Positions 19,697 to 29,615 of a stretch of 64,000 bases of DNA are shown here, in pieces. Source of the stretch: Prosopocoilus inquinatus (Eukaryota > Arthropoda > Insecta > Coleoptera > Lucanidae); contig CM069877.1 of NCBI GenBank assembly GCA_036172665.1, positions 20,237,001 to 20,301,000 of the forward strand, in the 5' to 3' direction. The first letter of the stretch is position 1; the number at the start of each line of letters is the position of its first letter. The notes beneath the pieces were generated by a model. It was not told the origin of the DNA and ran no database searches. It saw nothing but the letters and a program-made list of their open reading frames with translations. The position numbers were made by a program, and so were the translations under genes.

Positions 19697-20917
19697 TTAC
19701 ATCAACTGACGGACAATTTTGGTCAGAGGTGAATAAGAGAACGCTTTGTCATGCAGAATTAAACAGTAAGCAATAGTATCAGCTTTAATATTTTCTTTAG
19801 TTGTAAACTCAATTCTTATTTCTACTGCACTTTTATGCATTACATCTCTCTGAAAAGTGCAGTCGATTCCTATTAATGGGCAACTAGCTAATCCTTTTGG
19901 ATTGAACCAAGGTTGACTGCTTTCACGATGATAATAATTTTTCTGAAATCTAGAATACATGTCGTATATAACGGCGTATTTGTTATTTTCAATATCAATT
20001 TCAATATTGTCGTACGGATAGCGTTCGCCATTTAGAAATACCGTTAATGATTTTAACTTAACGTCATCAAACAGACTCATGTTTGCATCGACGACACCCT
20101 TTCGCTTAGTTTGAAAACCGACGATTATGTACCTTGGCGTTTCCAACTGCGGAGCCGTTTTTACTGTCCAAGAATGACTTGTCGTAGTTGGGAGCGACGG
20201 ATACTCGTGCAACTCCCAGCTTCTGAAAGGAATTTGTATTTCAACATCTCTGTCTGTCACTCTCGTTAAAGCCAATTGCTCACGTAGTCCAACAGAAATA
20301 TGAGGTATACGCCATACAATTTTGTCAATTATTAATTTAATCTTTTCCGTCTTGTTTGTTTCCACAACTGCATCAACGTCATCATTTGCTCTGATCAATA
20401 CTAATTCTTGCCTCATATTCAAGACGATCTTTTTATAATCTTCCCCAAAACCTAATAGTGTCTTTAAAGGTACACTTGCTGAGAAATCTCCCTTAACGTT
20501 GAGTATATCGCTCATTTTATCATTCTCCTGAATCCATCCTGCATTTTCCAATTTTACTGTATCGTTGCGAGTAAAAGAAAAATACCCTTTCATTGTTGAT
20601 GTTATGCCAACATTTCTTACCGAATCCACCTGTACTCCGTTAAGAAGATATCTAATCTCGCTAAACATATAAGCTACCGGATTATTTATCAATTGTGCCG
20701 TCGCACTGTGTTTAGTATTATCACTAACCAAACGCAGTCTTCCCTCTACGTACAAATAACTTTCGCAAGGGAGGGTGTAATTGTCGATCTCAGGTACGGT
20801 GATACGCACTTCATCGTTATTACCAAATGATGAACTGAATGGTAAGTGTGAATGGAACTCCATACTGGTTATTGAACTGTCCAATTTAATTTTATCAGTT
20901 ACTCCCAAAATATCCAT
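19697..20917 (-). CDS. MCP: Major capsid protein (double jelly-roll)
   Basis: The 406-aa ORF matches the insect Polinton double jelly-roll family: MDILGVTDKIKLD at the start, EIDNYTLPCESYLYVEGRL, EIRYLLNGVQVDSVRNVGIT, LLGFGEDYKKIVLN, HSWTVKTAPQLETPRYI, and the end AYCLILHDKAFSYSPLT. It would form the hexon-like shell of the predicted virion. It is shorter than most DNA-virus hexons but usual for this insect family. The ORF is intact from an ATG at 20917. In Polinton-2 only a fragment of the C-terminal half remains (55870-56226). Confidence 0.88.
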   Translation of the reverse strand: MDILGVTDKIKLDSSITSMEFHSHLPFSSSFGNNDEVRITVPEIDNYTLPCESYLYVEGRLRLVSDNTKHSATAQLINNPVAYMFSEIRYLLNGVQVDSVRNVGITSTMKGYFSFTRNDTVKLENAGWIQENDKMSDILNVKGDFSASVPLKTLLGFGEDYKKIVLNMRQELVLIRANDDVDAVVETNKTEKIKLIIDKIVWRIPHISVGLREQLALTRVTDRDVEIQIPFRSWELHEYPSLPTTTSHSWTVKTAPQLETPRYIIVGFQTKRKGVVDANMSLFDDVKLKSLTVFLNGERYPYDNIEIDIENNKYAVIYDMYSRFQKNYYHRESSQPWFNPKGLASCPLIGIDCTFQRDVMHKSAVEIRIEFTTKENIKADTIAYCLILHDKAFSYSPLTKIVRQLM

Positions 20918-21179
20918 GTCGTTCTGTTTAGATGATGATTGCCTTACGTGTAATGATGGTGTTCACCCTTTGACGGTTACGTTTCTTCTACAGAATAATT
21001 CCCCCTATGTTAGCACCTTATAACCTAAACTCTCTAAATATATTCGATTTCTCTGTGTCAATTTCAGTTTTTTTTTTGTCGACAACAGTTCAGTATCTGT
21101 TTCCGTGGTTTAAATAATACATTACGTCTAATTCTGCTACACTCTTTCCGTTTCGAAAAATTGCTATCGTAAATAATCA

Positions 21180-23540
21180 TTATGTAAATCTTCTCAAATG
21201 AAGTCTTAGAGTAATTACTTCGTTTCTAAAATTTACTAATCGATTCTCTTGATCTAATAGTCGAATGACTATTCTCGTAATCACGTTCACGGTCACTGGA
21301 AGATAAATAGCTTGAAGAGGGGATTCTATTATTTTAAACCCTGGAGGTACATTTGGAAAGAAATGATACAAAACATGACCGGGTTCTCCGTTGTTATAAG
21401 ATCCACCGGTTAGATTACATTCTATTCTTATAGCATTTACTTTATTTATTTCCACCGGAAAATCACCAATGTTATTATCAACATATAAAATAGCGACATC
21501 TTACTATCGCTTTTTGACCTAACATTGCAGTAGGATAGACAAATTGAAGCGGGATTTGCTCCTAATGAGTCCCCCATGCAAGGCGGCCATGCTTGCTGTC
21601 AAAGCATAATGAAAGATTTTAGAAAAATTTTGTGCAAATCGCTTTTGATTGCAGTGAGAACCTCGAGCAGCTTCTGGACAGCTGTTTCAGCCCTGCTTGG
21701 GGCTTCTTCAGCAGAAACGTAGCTCGACATTCCCACTGCAGACCAAAAACGACTTGCCCAATTTATTCGCAAATGCGATGTAAGAATGATGAACATATAA
21801 AATAGCGACATCTTACTATCGCTTTTTGACCTAACATTGCAGTAGGATAGACAAATTGAAGCGGGATTTGCTCCTAATGAGTCCCCCATGCAAGGCGGCC
21901 ATGCTTGCTGTCAAAGCATAATGAAAGATTTTAGAAAAATTTTGTGCAAATCGTTTTTGATTGCAGTGAGAACCTCGAGCAGCTTCTGGACAGCTGTTTC
22001 AGCCCTGCTTGGGACTTCTTCAGCAGAAACGTAGCTCGACATTCCCACTGCAGACCAAAAACGACTTGCCCAATTTATTCGCAAATGCGATGTAAGAATG
22101 ATGAACATATAAAATAGCGACATCTTACTATCGCTTTTTGACCTAACATTGCAGTAGGATAGACAAATTGAAGCGGGATTTGCTCCTAATGAGTCCCCCA
22201 TGCAAGGCGGCCATGCTTGCTGTCAAAGCATAATAAAAGATTTTAGAAAAATTTTGTGCAAATCGTTTTTGATTGCAGTGAGAACCTCGAGCAGCTTCTG
22301 GACAGCTGTTTCAGCCCTGCTTGGGGCTTCTTCAGCAGAAACGTAGCTCGACATTCCCACTGCAGACCAAAAACGACTTGCCCAATTTATTCGCAAATGC
22401 GATGTAAGAATGATGAACATATAAAATAGCGATATCTTACTATCGCTTTTTGACCTAACGTTGCAGTAGGATAGACAAATTGAAGCGGGATTTGCTCCTA
22501 ATAAGTCCCCCATGCAAGGCGGCCATGCTTGCTGTCAAAGCATAATGAAAGTTTTAGAAAAATTTTGTGCAAATCGTTCTTGATTGCAGTGAAAACCTCG
22601 AGCAGCCTCTGGACAGCTGTTTCAGCCCTGCTTGGGGCTTTTGCAGCAGAGACGTAGCTCGACATTCCCACTGCAGACCAAAAACGACTTGCCCAATTTA
22701 TTCGCAATTGCGATGTAAGAATGATGAACAGATAAAATAGCGACATCTTACTATCGCTTTTTGACCTGACAATGCAGTAGGATAGACAAATTGAAGCGGG
22801 ATTTGCTCCTAATATGTCCCCCATGCAAGGCGGCCATGCTTGCTGTCAAAGCATAATGAAAGATTTTAGAAAAATTTTGTGCAAAATTTTTCTAAAATCT
22901 TTCATTATGCTTTGACAGCAAGCATGGCCGCCTTGCATGGGGGACTCATTAGGAGCAAATCGTTTTTGGTCTGCAGTGGGAATATCGAACTACGTTTCTG
23001 CTGCAGAAGCCTCAAGCAGGGCTGAAACTGCTGTCCAGAAGCTGCTCGAGGTTCTCACTGCAATCAAAAACGATTTGCACAAAATTTTTCTAAAATGTTA
23101 TTATCGTTTACTTTCAACGTTCGCGGTTTAAAACCCAACAATTTTCCCAATGAATTTGGTTTACTAAAATCGAGCTTAACCGAACTGTGTATGGTTGCCT
23201 TTAAAGTATTATTATTTCCTTTAATGTTAATATAATCAGGGATATTGTTATTTTGAAAATAATCTTTCAGATATTGGTTGTTATCGTCTAGTTCATATGT
23301 ACCTGTAGGTATAACGATAGTTTTCCAAACCGTCATTTTTCCTGTTTCTTCATAATGTATCAAATTATTACTTTCATCTATGTTAGGTATTGCATTAAAC
23401 GGTTCAAAATTTAACAAGCACATTTCATATGTTGCCTCTTCATCGAGGTATAGTGGTGGATTCAATTCACAAAATAAAACTGATTCAGTTCCCGTAAGAG
23501 TGAATGTACACGCAACGGGTGAAGATTCCATGTTGACCAT
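21180..23540 (-). pseudogene. mCP: Minor capsid (penton-like) protein split by a 1.6-kb repeat array
   Basis: The N-terminal part (23540 to about 23106) has LPPLYLDEEATYEMCLLNFE-type sequence, FNAIPNIDESNN, IPTGTYELDD, NNNTLKATI and LGKLLGF. The C-terminal part (21180 to about 21479) has INKVNAIRIECNLTGGSY, HFFPNVPPGFKI, IYLPV and RLHLRR. Together they make the single jelly-roll minor capsid protein found with the double jelly-roll protein in Polintons, about 250 residues. The two parts are separated by the insertion 21480-23093, whose flanks carry AATGTTATTATC on both sides. Apart from this the frame is open. The gene is absent from Polinton-2 because of a deletion. Confidence 0.88.
21480..23093. 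repeat. Tandem array of 312-bp repeats inserted in the minor capsid gene
   Basis: Four near-identical direct units are followed by a truncated unit and an inverted part. Unit starts recur every 312, 312 and 311 bases (compare 21599, 21911, 22223). The flanking duplication is AATGTTATTATC (21468-21479 and 23094-23105). The left end reads ATATAAAATAGCGACATC and the right end GATTTGCACAAAATTTTT, the same termini as in the insertion at 15342-15959. The inverted final part begins near 22881. The repeat-borne 96-aa frames (MGDSLGANPASIC...) are not genes. Confidence 0.9.
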
Positions 23541-23562
23541 CTTTCAAGTACTACATTCTTAC

Positions 23563-23970
23563 TTAACTTGTAAAGGACTTTAAAAACTGTAGACATAAGT
23601 GTCCACAATTTTGTGTATTTTGTTTCTGATACCTTTCATAATTATAGTTAATAACTCCCAATCCGTTCGACAAAAGATATTTCTCTACTTCAACTGGAGG
23701 TCGTAGATCTCCATAGCTGTCAAAATATTTTACGATTCCTCCTCTCTTATAATATGCCACCCAATGCGTTCCTTCACCAGAATCGCTATCTAAATTCACT
23801 ACTCCACTTTCATGCTTCCATATCTTTTTAGGTAAAGTATCTCTCATAAACACACCCCGAAAGAAAGGTAATTTCCATATTTTAGCATATTTCAGTATGT
23901 CAATGTTAGTCAACGGTCGCCGAGGCAAATATTTCAGTTTTTTGGATTGGATCGTAAATATAACCCACAC
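23563..23970 (-). CDS. PRO: Adenovirus-type cysteine maturation protease
   Basis: About 130 residues with the catalytic elements in order: H in GTHWVAY, D in YFDSYGD, Q in QNTQN and C in NCGHLCLQFL. Upstream lies RGVFMRDTLPKK, a family hallmark. The protease would cleave capsid precursors during virion maturation. No ATG opens the frame: the 23970 start is a GTG, and an ACG codon at 23955-23953 sits where a Met would be expected, so the start may have mutated. The frame overlaps the 3' end of the PLA2-like gene by about 35 bases in another register. It is otherwise intact. It is lost from Polinton-2. Confidence 0.88.
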   Translation of the reverse strand: MWVIFTIQSKKLKYLPRRPLTNIDILKYAKIWKLPFFRGVFMRDTLPKKIWKHESGVVNLDSDSGEGTHWVAYYKRGGIVKYFDSYGDLRPPVEVEKYLLSNGLGVINYNYERYQKQNTQNCGHLCLQFLKSFTS

Positions 23971-24755
23971 CCTGTTTTGTAAGGTTTTATATAGAATCCG
24001 CTTCCCACTGCTTTTGTTTCCATAGCGCGATTATGTCGCTCTGCCTCTTTCAGTTGCTCTTTCGCAGCTTTTGCATCGTTTACCGCCTTAGCAATTGCGG
24101 CTGCACCGCCGCCGAGCGATCCTATTGCGCCCAAAGCCGCAAATAATGGAATTAAAGGTAAAAACCCTCCTCTCTTAGGAATTGGTATCACTCTTTGACG
24201 TGGAGGTCTTATTTTCTTGTGGTCCTTCTTTAAAACAGCCTGCGCCAATTTCACATTTTCTAACAGATTCTTGTTACCATTACGTGAAATTGCATGTTGT
24301 GCTTTCCTTACAGCTTGTCGAAATGATAATTTACCACCATGCTTCTTCCTTTAACTACGCTTTCTCTTCACTCCGTTTCCCATTCCAAGCTTTGTCTTAG
24401 CTTTCATTAAGGCGGCTACAGATAACGCAGATGCTTTTTCACCAAATCCCGCTTCTGTACTCTTCACTCTTTTCACTGCCGCTTGATACAATTTTTTATC
24501 TGCTTCGTGACGTTTTTCTAAATCGCTACTTACAGAATATGCGATATCGTGTTGCTTGCACGCCTCATCCAACGCATTCACACCTCTGTCTCCTCTTTTA
24601 AGTCGAACGTCTAATTTTGTGCCCGGACCGCAGTAATTGTAACCTGGTAAGTGTAACTCTACTGGTATTTTATTAATTAACGTATTAAGTAAACCACGAC
24701 CTTTTCGTTTTAAGATGCTTCTCGCAGTGTAATCTGTTTTGACACGACGTCGCAT
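23934..24755 (-). pseudogene. PLA2-like/hydrophobic virion-type protein with one nonsense codon
   Basis: The N-terminal part (24755-24354) holds a parvovirus-VP1-like phospholipase A2 core: calcium loop NYCGPGTKL and catalytic CKQHDIAY. This activity is known to help some non-enveloped virions leave endosomes. A TAA at 24351-24353 follows the basic tail GNGVKRKRS. The same frame then continues through RQAVRKAQHAISR, a hydrophobic GGFLPLIPLFAALGAIG stretch, an Ala/Lys helix and GLYLRSNPKN. In Polinton-2 the corresponding codon is Lys and the frame is continuous, so this is one 273-codon gene. The stop is specific to copy 1, and the second half alone would start at an internal Met. Confidence 0.82.
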
Positions 24756-24967
24756 TTATGGCTTTTCTTTCTAACAGTCAACGATGTTACATGTGTACTA
24801 CTTCAATACTCACTGCTTATCTTTATATAGCGTAAAAATTTCTCTTAATTTTTTGGTTAAGTATCGTTAGTTTATTAAATAAAGGATTAAACAGTGTTCT
24901 TAGAAAATTTTATTTATAACTGACAGTGTCATATCTAGAAATATATACATATTAAATCACATAACAT

Positions 24968-25827
24968 TTACATATTAACAGCTTTATGCATACTTATATC
25001 AAAAATTAATTTACTAATTCCAAACATCATTAATTCATTTGTAATTGCTCCTTCCTCAGATATTTCATTATTGAGAAATGATTTAACATTTGTTTTCATA
25101 TCACTTTCCATAACACTCAAGCATGGAATCATGTTGCTGTAGAATGATTTATAGTTCAATTGTTTCAAAACTTCTAAACGATATAATACAATATCACACA
25201 ATTTCCAGAGTTCCAATAGACCTTTATAAGATATATATATAATGTCTCCACTCCTCTTTCTAATTTCAGTATTTTCGTTCCTTCGATGCGTTCGAAAGAC
25301 GCCTTTACTGAGCTGATTTTCATTACCGGATAAATAGTTTTCTTCTCAGTAAAATACGACTTCAAAGTGTAGTTATAAGAACAAAATTCTTTCCATTCCT
25401 CTTCTAAAAACGATATGCTCTGCCTTTTGGAACCCATAATACGTATTATCGGATCAAAAAATGTTTCGGTACACAGTCCGACACAAATCCACTTCGTACG
25501 GCTCTTATTTAGAAAATATACACTTTGAGCTAAAAGTGGCAACTGATCTACGTCAGTCACCTCTCTTGCTTCTGAAATCTCGGAAGGTGCTGTCTCATTA
25601 GTATCACATTGACGAAAATCTTCATCTGTGAAGTAAGGCTGGGAGAGTATTTCAAATTGAAACTCGTTTCGAACTGAGGGCATATTCAAACCGTGCTCAT
25701 CCGGCTTTTCTTATTTTGGTTTGTCAACGTTTTCAGTCAGAAGTCTTTTCTTCTGTACGTCATCAAAAGGATCGTTCACGTGCCTTCTCTTTTGCTTCAG
25801 GAAAAAAATCCACTTGTTTAGATGTCA
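24968..25827 (-). pseudogene. Terminal Polinton gene of unknown function, frameshifted
   Basis: The readable body runs from MPSVRNEFQFEILSQPYF (ATG at 25683) to MHKAVNM at 24968, about 240 residues. Near 25230 two extra bases in a TATATATA tract shift the frame; Polinton-2 lacks them and reads through. Upstream of 25683 the exon continues to 25827, but here it has one extra T (run near 25803) and a TAA near 25715; Polinton-2 is open there. A 62-nt leader intron and TATA box lie further upstream. No known domain was found. As the outermost gene at the right end it could be transcribed early, but this is inference. Confidence 0.65.
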
Positions 25828-25889
25828 CTGTTAAATACAATAAAAATATACAAATTATAAATTATTACAATAAGATGACTTAAACTTAC
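25828..25889 (-). other. Predicted 62-nt leader intron of the terminal gene
   Basis: The donor is AAAA|GTAAGTTTAAG and the acceptor TGTATTTAACAG. Both are conserved in Polinton-2 near 62927-62989. The exon upstream contains no ATG, so the first in-frame Met after splicing would be the one at 25683, or the true start has been lost. Confidence 0.55.
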
Positions 25890-25970
25890 TTTTATGTATG
25901 TAGGTAGGTGATTAACTTAACAACACAACTCACAGTTCTGTAACAACTGAATCTATTCCCAAATGAAGAA

Positions 25971-25980
25971 CCTTATATAA
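25971..25980 (-). promoter_or_regulatory. TATA box of the terminal gene
   Basis: TTATATAAGG on the - strand is about 80 bases before the leader-intron donor. The same box is kept in Polinton-2 near 63070-63080. Confidence 0.55.
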
Positions 25981-25989
25981 CAAGATTTT

Positions 25990-26379
25990 AGGTGGGGGTC
26001 CCTACCTCCTCCAACCTTACGGTCGTATTCAAGATAAACCGTTTTTGGATCCTCCGTCAAGTTAAGGTCACGTCAAGAATAGATAATTTTTGGAACCCTC
26101 CTCTGACCTCGCTTTAAGAGGTAATGATGAGGTCACGTCAATGACATTGAAAATTTTGCAACCTCCTCTGACTTGATCCTTAACCTTGTAGTTACATCGG
26201 CACAAAGCAAATTTTAGAACCTCCTCCGATCTTAACCTTGAACCCTCAAGGTCATTTCAAAGTTACCTCTTGGTTACGTTAGGAACAGGTCGATTCTGGA
26301 ACCTCCTCTAATCTTGACCTTGATCGAGGTCACCTCAAGGTCATGGCCTTGAAGTTTAAGGTCATGGTGAGGTCACGTC
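25990..26379. repeat. Right subterminal region rich in AGGTCA motifs
   Basis: Scattered, non-tandem copies of AAGGTCA/TGACCTT and several degenerate copies of the terminal motif (GATTCTGGAACCTCCTC) are present. This resembles the left end in motif content but lacks its regular 11-bp array. Confidence 0.7.
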
Positions 26380-26469
26380 AGGAATAGGCCGATTCTGGAA
26401 CCTCCTCCGACCTTGACCTTGAACTTTATTGGTCAAGGTCGGAGGAGGTTCCAGAATCGGCCTATTCCT
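26380..26469. repeat. Right terminal hairpin of Polinton-1
   Basis: The 39-bp stem (26380-26418 with 26431-26469) is identical to the left-end stem. The loop is TTGAACTTTATT, the complement of the left loop apart from one base. Confidence 0.92.
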
Positions 26470-26475
26470 ACTACT

Positions 26476-26481
26476 GAATAC
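26476..26481. repeat. Target-site duplication of Polinton-1, right (GAATAC)
   Basis: Matches 5494-5499 exactly and directly abuts the terminal ACTACT of the element. Confidence 0.92.
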
Positions 26482-27000
26482 CCATTCTTTGGGCCGTCAT
26501 AAATTCTGAATAAGATACTAAATACTCAGATATTTTAATTAAAAATACTTTATGTTGTTTTCCAGCGGTTGCATTAAATTTAAGCAATACATATTTTATG
26601 GGAAAATTCTGTAAAAAACTAAAGCAAAACTGTACTTTCATGATATGATTTAAAATGGCGGGTAATATGGAATAGTCAGTTGGGGTTATATGAAATAAGG
26701 AAAACTATGCAACATTTTGAATTAATAAGGTAAAATATAAACTGCTGTACTAATCTACACTATAACCTTCAACAACTCACCTTCAACATTGATAAAACCA
26801 TAATAAATAACTTTACTGATGATAGGAATTTATTTAACTTCATCAAATACAACAAAATTCTTCTTCTTCTATTCATGTAGACTCGAGACTTACTGGGCAA
26901 CAGTATATAGTAGACCTTTGCTGCTCCCTGTCCTCGTCTTTATTTCCTATAGGAAGAGATATCTAAGTTGTGAAAATTGTCTACTACGATATTTTTCACT
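26482..27000. other. AT-rich intergenic DNA right of Polinton-1
   Basis: No gene was recognised. The 76-aa + strand frame at 26819-27049 shows no family features. Confidence 0.4.
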
Positions 27001-27400
27001 CAAAAGTGATTTATGCCCTAGACGTATCAGGCTACTCTTCACAACGTGACAAAGTGTTCCTCCTACAAAAAAACTGTGAATTCTATCGTATCCGGCAATG
27101 GACGCTTACTGTAGACCACTCTTTCTAATGCATCATAATTTAAGTGAGTTTAAGAAGCCCAGAATTATAAGCTACGCACAAATCAAAATCTTACAGTGCC
27201 TTACATGAGACTAAACTCTACTGACTCGTTGTCAATGGGCCCGAAATTATTTAAAAATTTACCTGTGAGCTTGAAATCGTTACCTGTGACTCATTTCAAA
27301 CATACGCTAAAATATTATTTAACAAAAAACTGTTCTTACACTATGAAAGAATTTCTGCAACAAACAAGTGATCATGATAATGGCTTATGATTTTCTTTTC
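27001..27400 (+). pseudogene. C-terminal remnant of a non-LTR retrotransposon ORF2
   Basis: The frame near 27196-27390 ends with GPKLFKNLPVSLKSLPVTHF and FKHTLKYYLTKN, the usual C-terminal block of Jockey/CR1-like ORF2 proteins. Upstream frames contain several stops. It could belong to the same old element whose endonuclease and RT fragments lie left of Polinton-1 (same strand), but the intervening RT core is missing. Confidence 0.55.
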
Positions 27401-27917
27401 TTTCAAACTATTGCTTTGCTTTTCTTTTTAACAATTAAGGATTGAATATTGTACTTTGACTTGGTAATATTGTATTTAACAATTTTGGTCATTAAAAGTT
27501 TTCTGGAATCTATTAGGTGTAGAATTGTTAGCGTTTATCAACTGTCATATTTGAAAAATTTTGAGAATTTGAGACTTGGAAAATAATTGGATTTAGCAAA
27601 TTCCAAAAACAATTAGGACAAAAATGAGGTTTAGGACCCAGTCCAAAAAACCGTAGGTAATACCTGACAAAAGAGGTACTTTCTAGGCAGAATTTTCCCA
27701 TTTATTGTATCATATCGCCTCATAAACGCTTTCCTTTGTTATAAATTTATACTTAGTCTTAATAAAATTGAAATTGAAATTATTTTGTGTTATTTTTCAT
27801 CTTGATTTACATAAAATACTCCAGTGTCTCATTTTTGACAACTGATTTGTTCAAGATCAAATACCCACTGTCGCGTGTCAAAAACATGTGATGGCCGTAC
27901 CTGTGCCTTTAGACAGA
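27401..27917. other. AT-rich intergenic DNA
   Basis: No gene or structured repeat was recognised. Confidence 0.4.
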
Positions 27918-28972
27918 GATCGAGTGCCTTAACCACTGTAAAGTCCCTCTATCTATCAAAGTACCGCAATTGGTAAGGACCATGAGTTAGAGTGAGAACT
28001 ATCGATAAGAAATCAATATGGCGCGGTGACATTTCGTGACAATTGTCAGACAATTTACCGTTAGCTTTAAAATCTGTTGAGTTTCAAACACAGTTGTGTT
28101 TTAAACGCAAAATTTTATGAACACCTATCTAACTGAAGCGTGCGAGATTTCTTGCGTTTTTGAACTTATCTGCATGCACAAATGGGGAAGAAAAGCGGCT
28201 CTTGACAAGGCTTCAACTTTCACCGCATTCACACTCAACAATCAAGATCAGGTTCGTTCATTAAGCTTAAAAAATCAACGTTAGAACTTGGAATCATGAT
28301 GGAATAATGTGAAAGGACACTTTCGATATCTAGGAAAGTTGAATAGTGACTATAAATTTAAAAGACGTATAGTACACCAATTACTGCGAACTAATGATGT
28401 GCCGGATCGCTGAAAATCCGTGGATACGAATACGGATTCTATATCTGTGGATGCGGGTTCGTTATTTCTAGGTCTGCGGATACTGATACGGATGTAAGCA
28501 CCAAATAAGGTGAACGGAACAGCCTAAAACTGCATCGAACTGCTTTTCTTCGCGGATACGGACACGGATACGAATATCCCGAACATTACTACTACGAACT
28601 GAAATTAATCTTCAGGAAAATGCCACATTCACAGCTATTTTAAAATAATCAAACTAATCGAATGCGGATGATATCAAGGACTGTAGATGTGGAAAAAGAT
28701 CTACAAAATTTTGCTTCCCTAAAAATAAGAATACTTACGATTTACGTGCGGTTTTATTTATAAAATTAATTATTAGATATTTATATTATAATTCACTTAA
28801 AGACTTTACTATTGACTAATTTAGTAAACGACTGCAGGGAACTTTCAGCTGTCGTCAATGTTTTGACGGTGGCGCGAAACAGGGAATCAATATGGTGGCT
28901 GTATGGTGGCAAGTTTGCGGTACTTTGATAGATCTAGTGAGTTTAACCCACTGAGTCACTCGCCTGCCCTCT
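27918..28972. mobile_element. Probable non-autonomous DNA transposon with CTATCAAAGTACCGCAA termini
   Basis: CTATCAAAGTACCGCAA near 27954 recurs inverted as TTGCGGTACTTTGATAG near 28915. Weaker inverted similarity extends outward on both sides (CGAGTG...). The interior, about 1 kb, includes a GGATACG/CGGATA-rich stretch (28430-28580) and no coding region. The exact ends and target duplication are uncertain. Confidence 0.5.
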
Positions 28973-29090
28973 TTTTGCCCTAAAACTAAACAAAACTACT
29001 CGAAATTTTTTTATTGCAGAAATGAAAATGATAAATGGTAATTTTAGTGAGGTAATTTTATTATATATATACCATCAGTTTTTTCTTAAC

Positions 29091-29615
29091 TCTGATCCAC
29101 ACGTTGGGCGAAGTCTGGCAAACCTTGGCCAACAAGAAAGAATGGATATCAACTTTGCCTACATTGGCATCGACTGGGCCAAGTTTGCCTGTGTTCGCCT
29201 CGGTGTCGGTAAAAGGCGACAAATCAAAGGGATTCCAGCGTCGTTGGCCAATGATCACAAACTGCTATTTGTGCTGTCCAGGCGTTTGTGCGTGTTTGTC
29301 GCATGAAAGCACTACTCAAGTCGGTACAATTCAATTCAGTGCATGCCGGACTGTTGCTTGCTGGAAGTTGCAGTTTATAATGACAACAATGTTAACAATC
29401 TGGAACAACGAAATTACGTTCCTGTTCCTAGAACTTTATCAGGCTGAACCAGCAATATGGGACACAAAACATAAATATCATACGCCTAGAATGTTCGACC
29501 AAGCCTACTCCAAATATTTTGGCAATATTATTGACCAACAAGTGGATAGCATATTTGTACGCAAATGATTGGACACGTGTTTCGGAAAATGTATTGGCCA
29601 ACGTGTAGATCCGCA
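29091..29615 (+). mobile_element. Short element with TTGGCCAA motifs and a possible MADF-like fragment
   Basis: Near the left edge GATCCACACGTTGGGC and near the right edge GGCCAACGTGTAGATCC are inverted. TTGGCCAA-like motifs recur inside. A 154-aa frame (29104-29568) ends with FLELYQAEPAIWDTKHKYH, which resembles the start of a MADF domain (L-Y-x-x-P-x-x-W-D). The first half of the frame looks repeat-derived. It may be a transposon-borne MADF exon fragment; evidence is weak. Confidence 0.3.

Larger units (their letters stand above)
5500..26475 (+). mobile_element. Polinton-1 (Maverick): 20,976-bp virus-like transposon
   Basis: Ends are AGTAGTAGGAATAGG and its inverse CCTATTCCTACTACT, flanked by GAATAC. 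The terminal inverted repeat is about 165 bp, ending in shared AGGTCA-rich sequence. The content is the full Polinton repertoire: polymerase B, integrase, packaging ATPase, protease, major and minor capsid proteins, plus lineage-specific genes. The polymerase is on the + strand and all else on the - strand, so polymerase and integrase transcripts converge near 10100-10200. Two repeat insertions (15342-15959 and 21480-23093) and several stops mean it is probably no longer autonomous. Removing the insertions leaves about 18.7 kb of Polinton sequence, within the usual 15-20 kb. Confidence 0.96.

Noticed and set aside
21599..22824. Repeated ~96-codon frames starting MGDSLGANPASIC (also 15436-16092)
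   Set aside because: Each is the same stretch of the 312-bp repeat, found at every unit and on both strands in the fold-back; it is a repeat by-product without protein features.
21480..23093. CRISPR-like regular repeats
   Set aside because: Units are 312 bp with no spacers; eukaryotic context.
5503..26472. Alternative Polinton-1 boundaries three bases inside (AGTAGG...CCTACT)
   Set aside because: The flanking six bases would then be TACAGT and ACTGAA, not a direct duplication; boundaries at 5500 and 26475 give GAATAC on both sides.
27880..27960. tRNA-like stretch (GTGGTTAAGGCACTCG on the minus strand)
   Set aside because: Only an A-box-like motif; no convincing B box or cloverleaf. It could be an old tRNA-derived SINE trace but cannot be supported.
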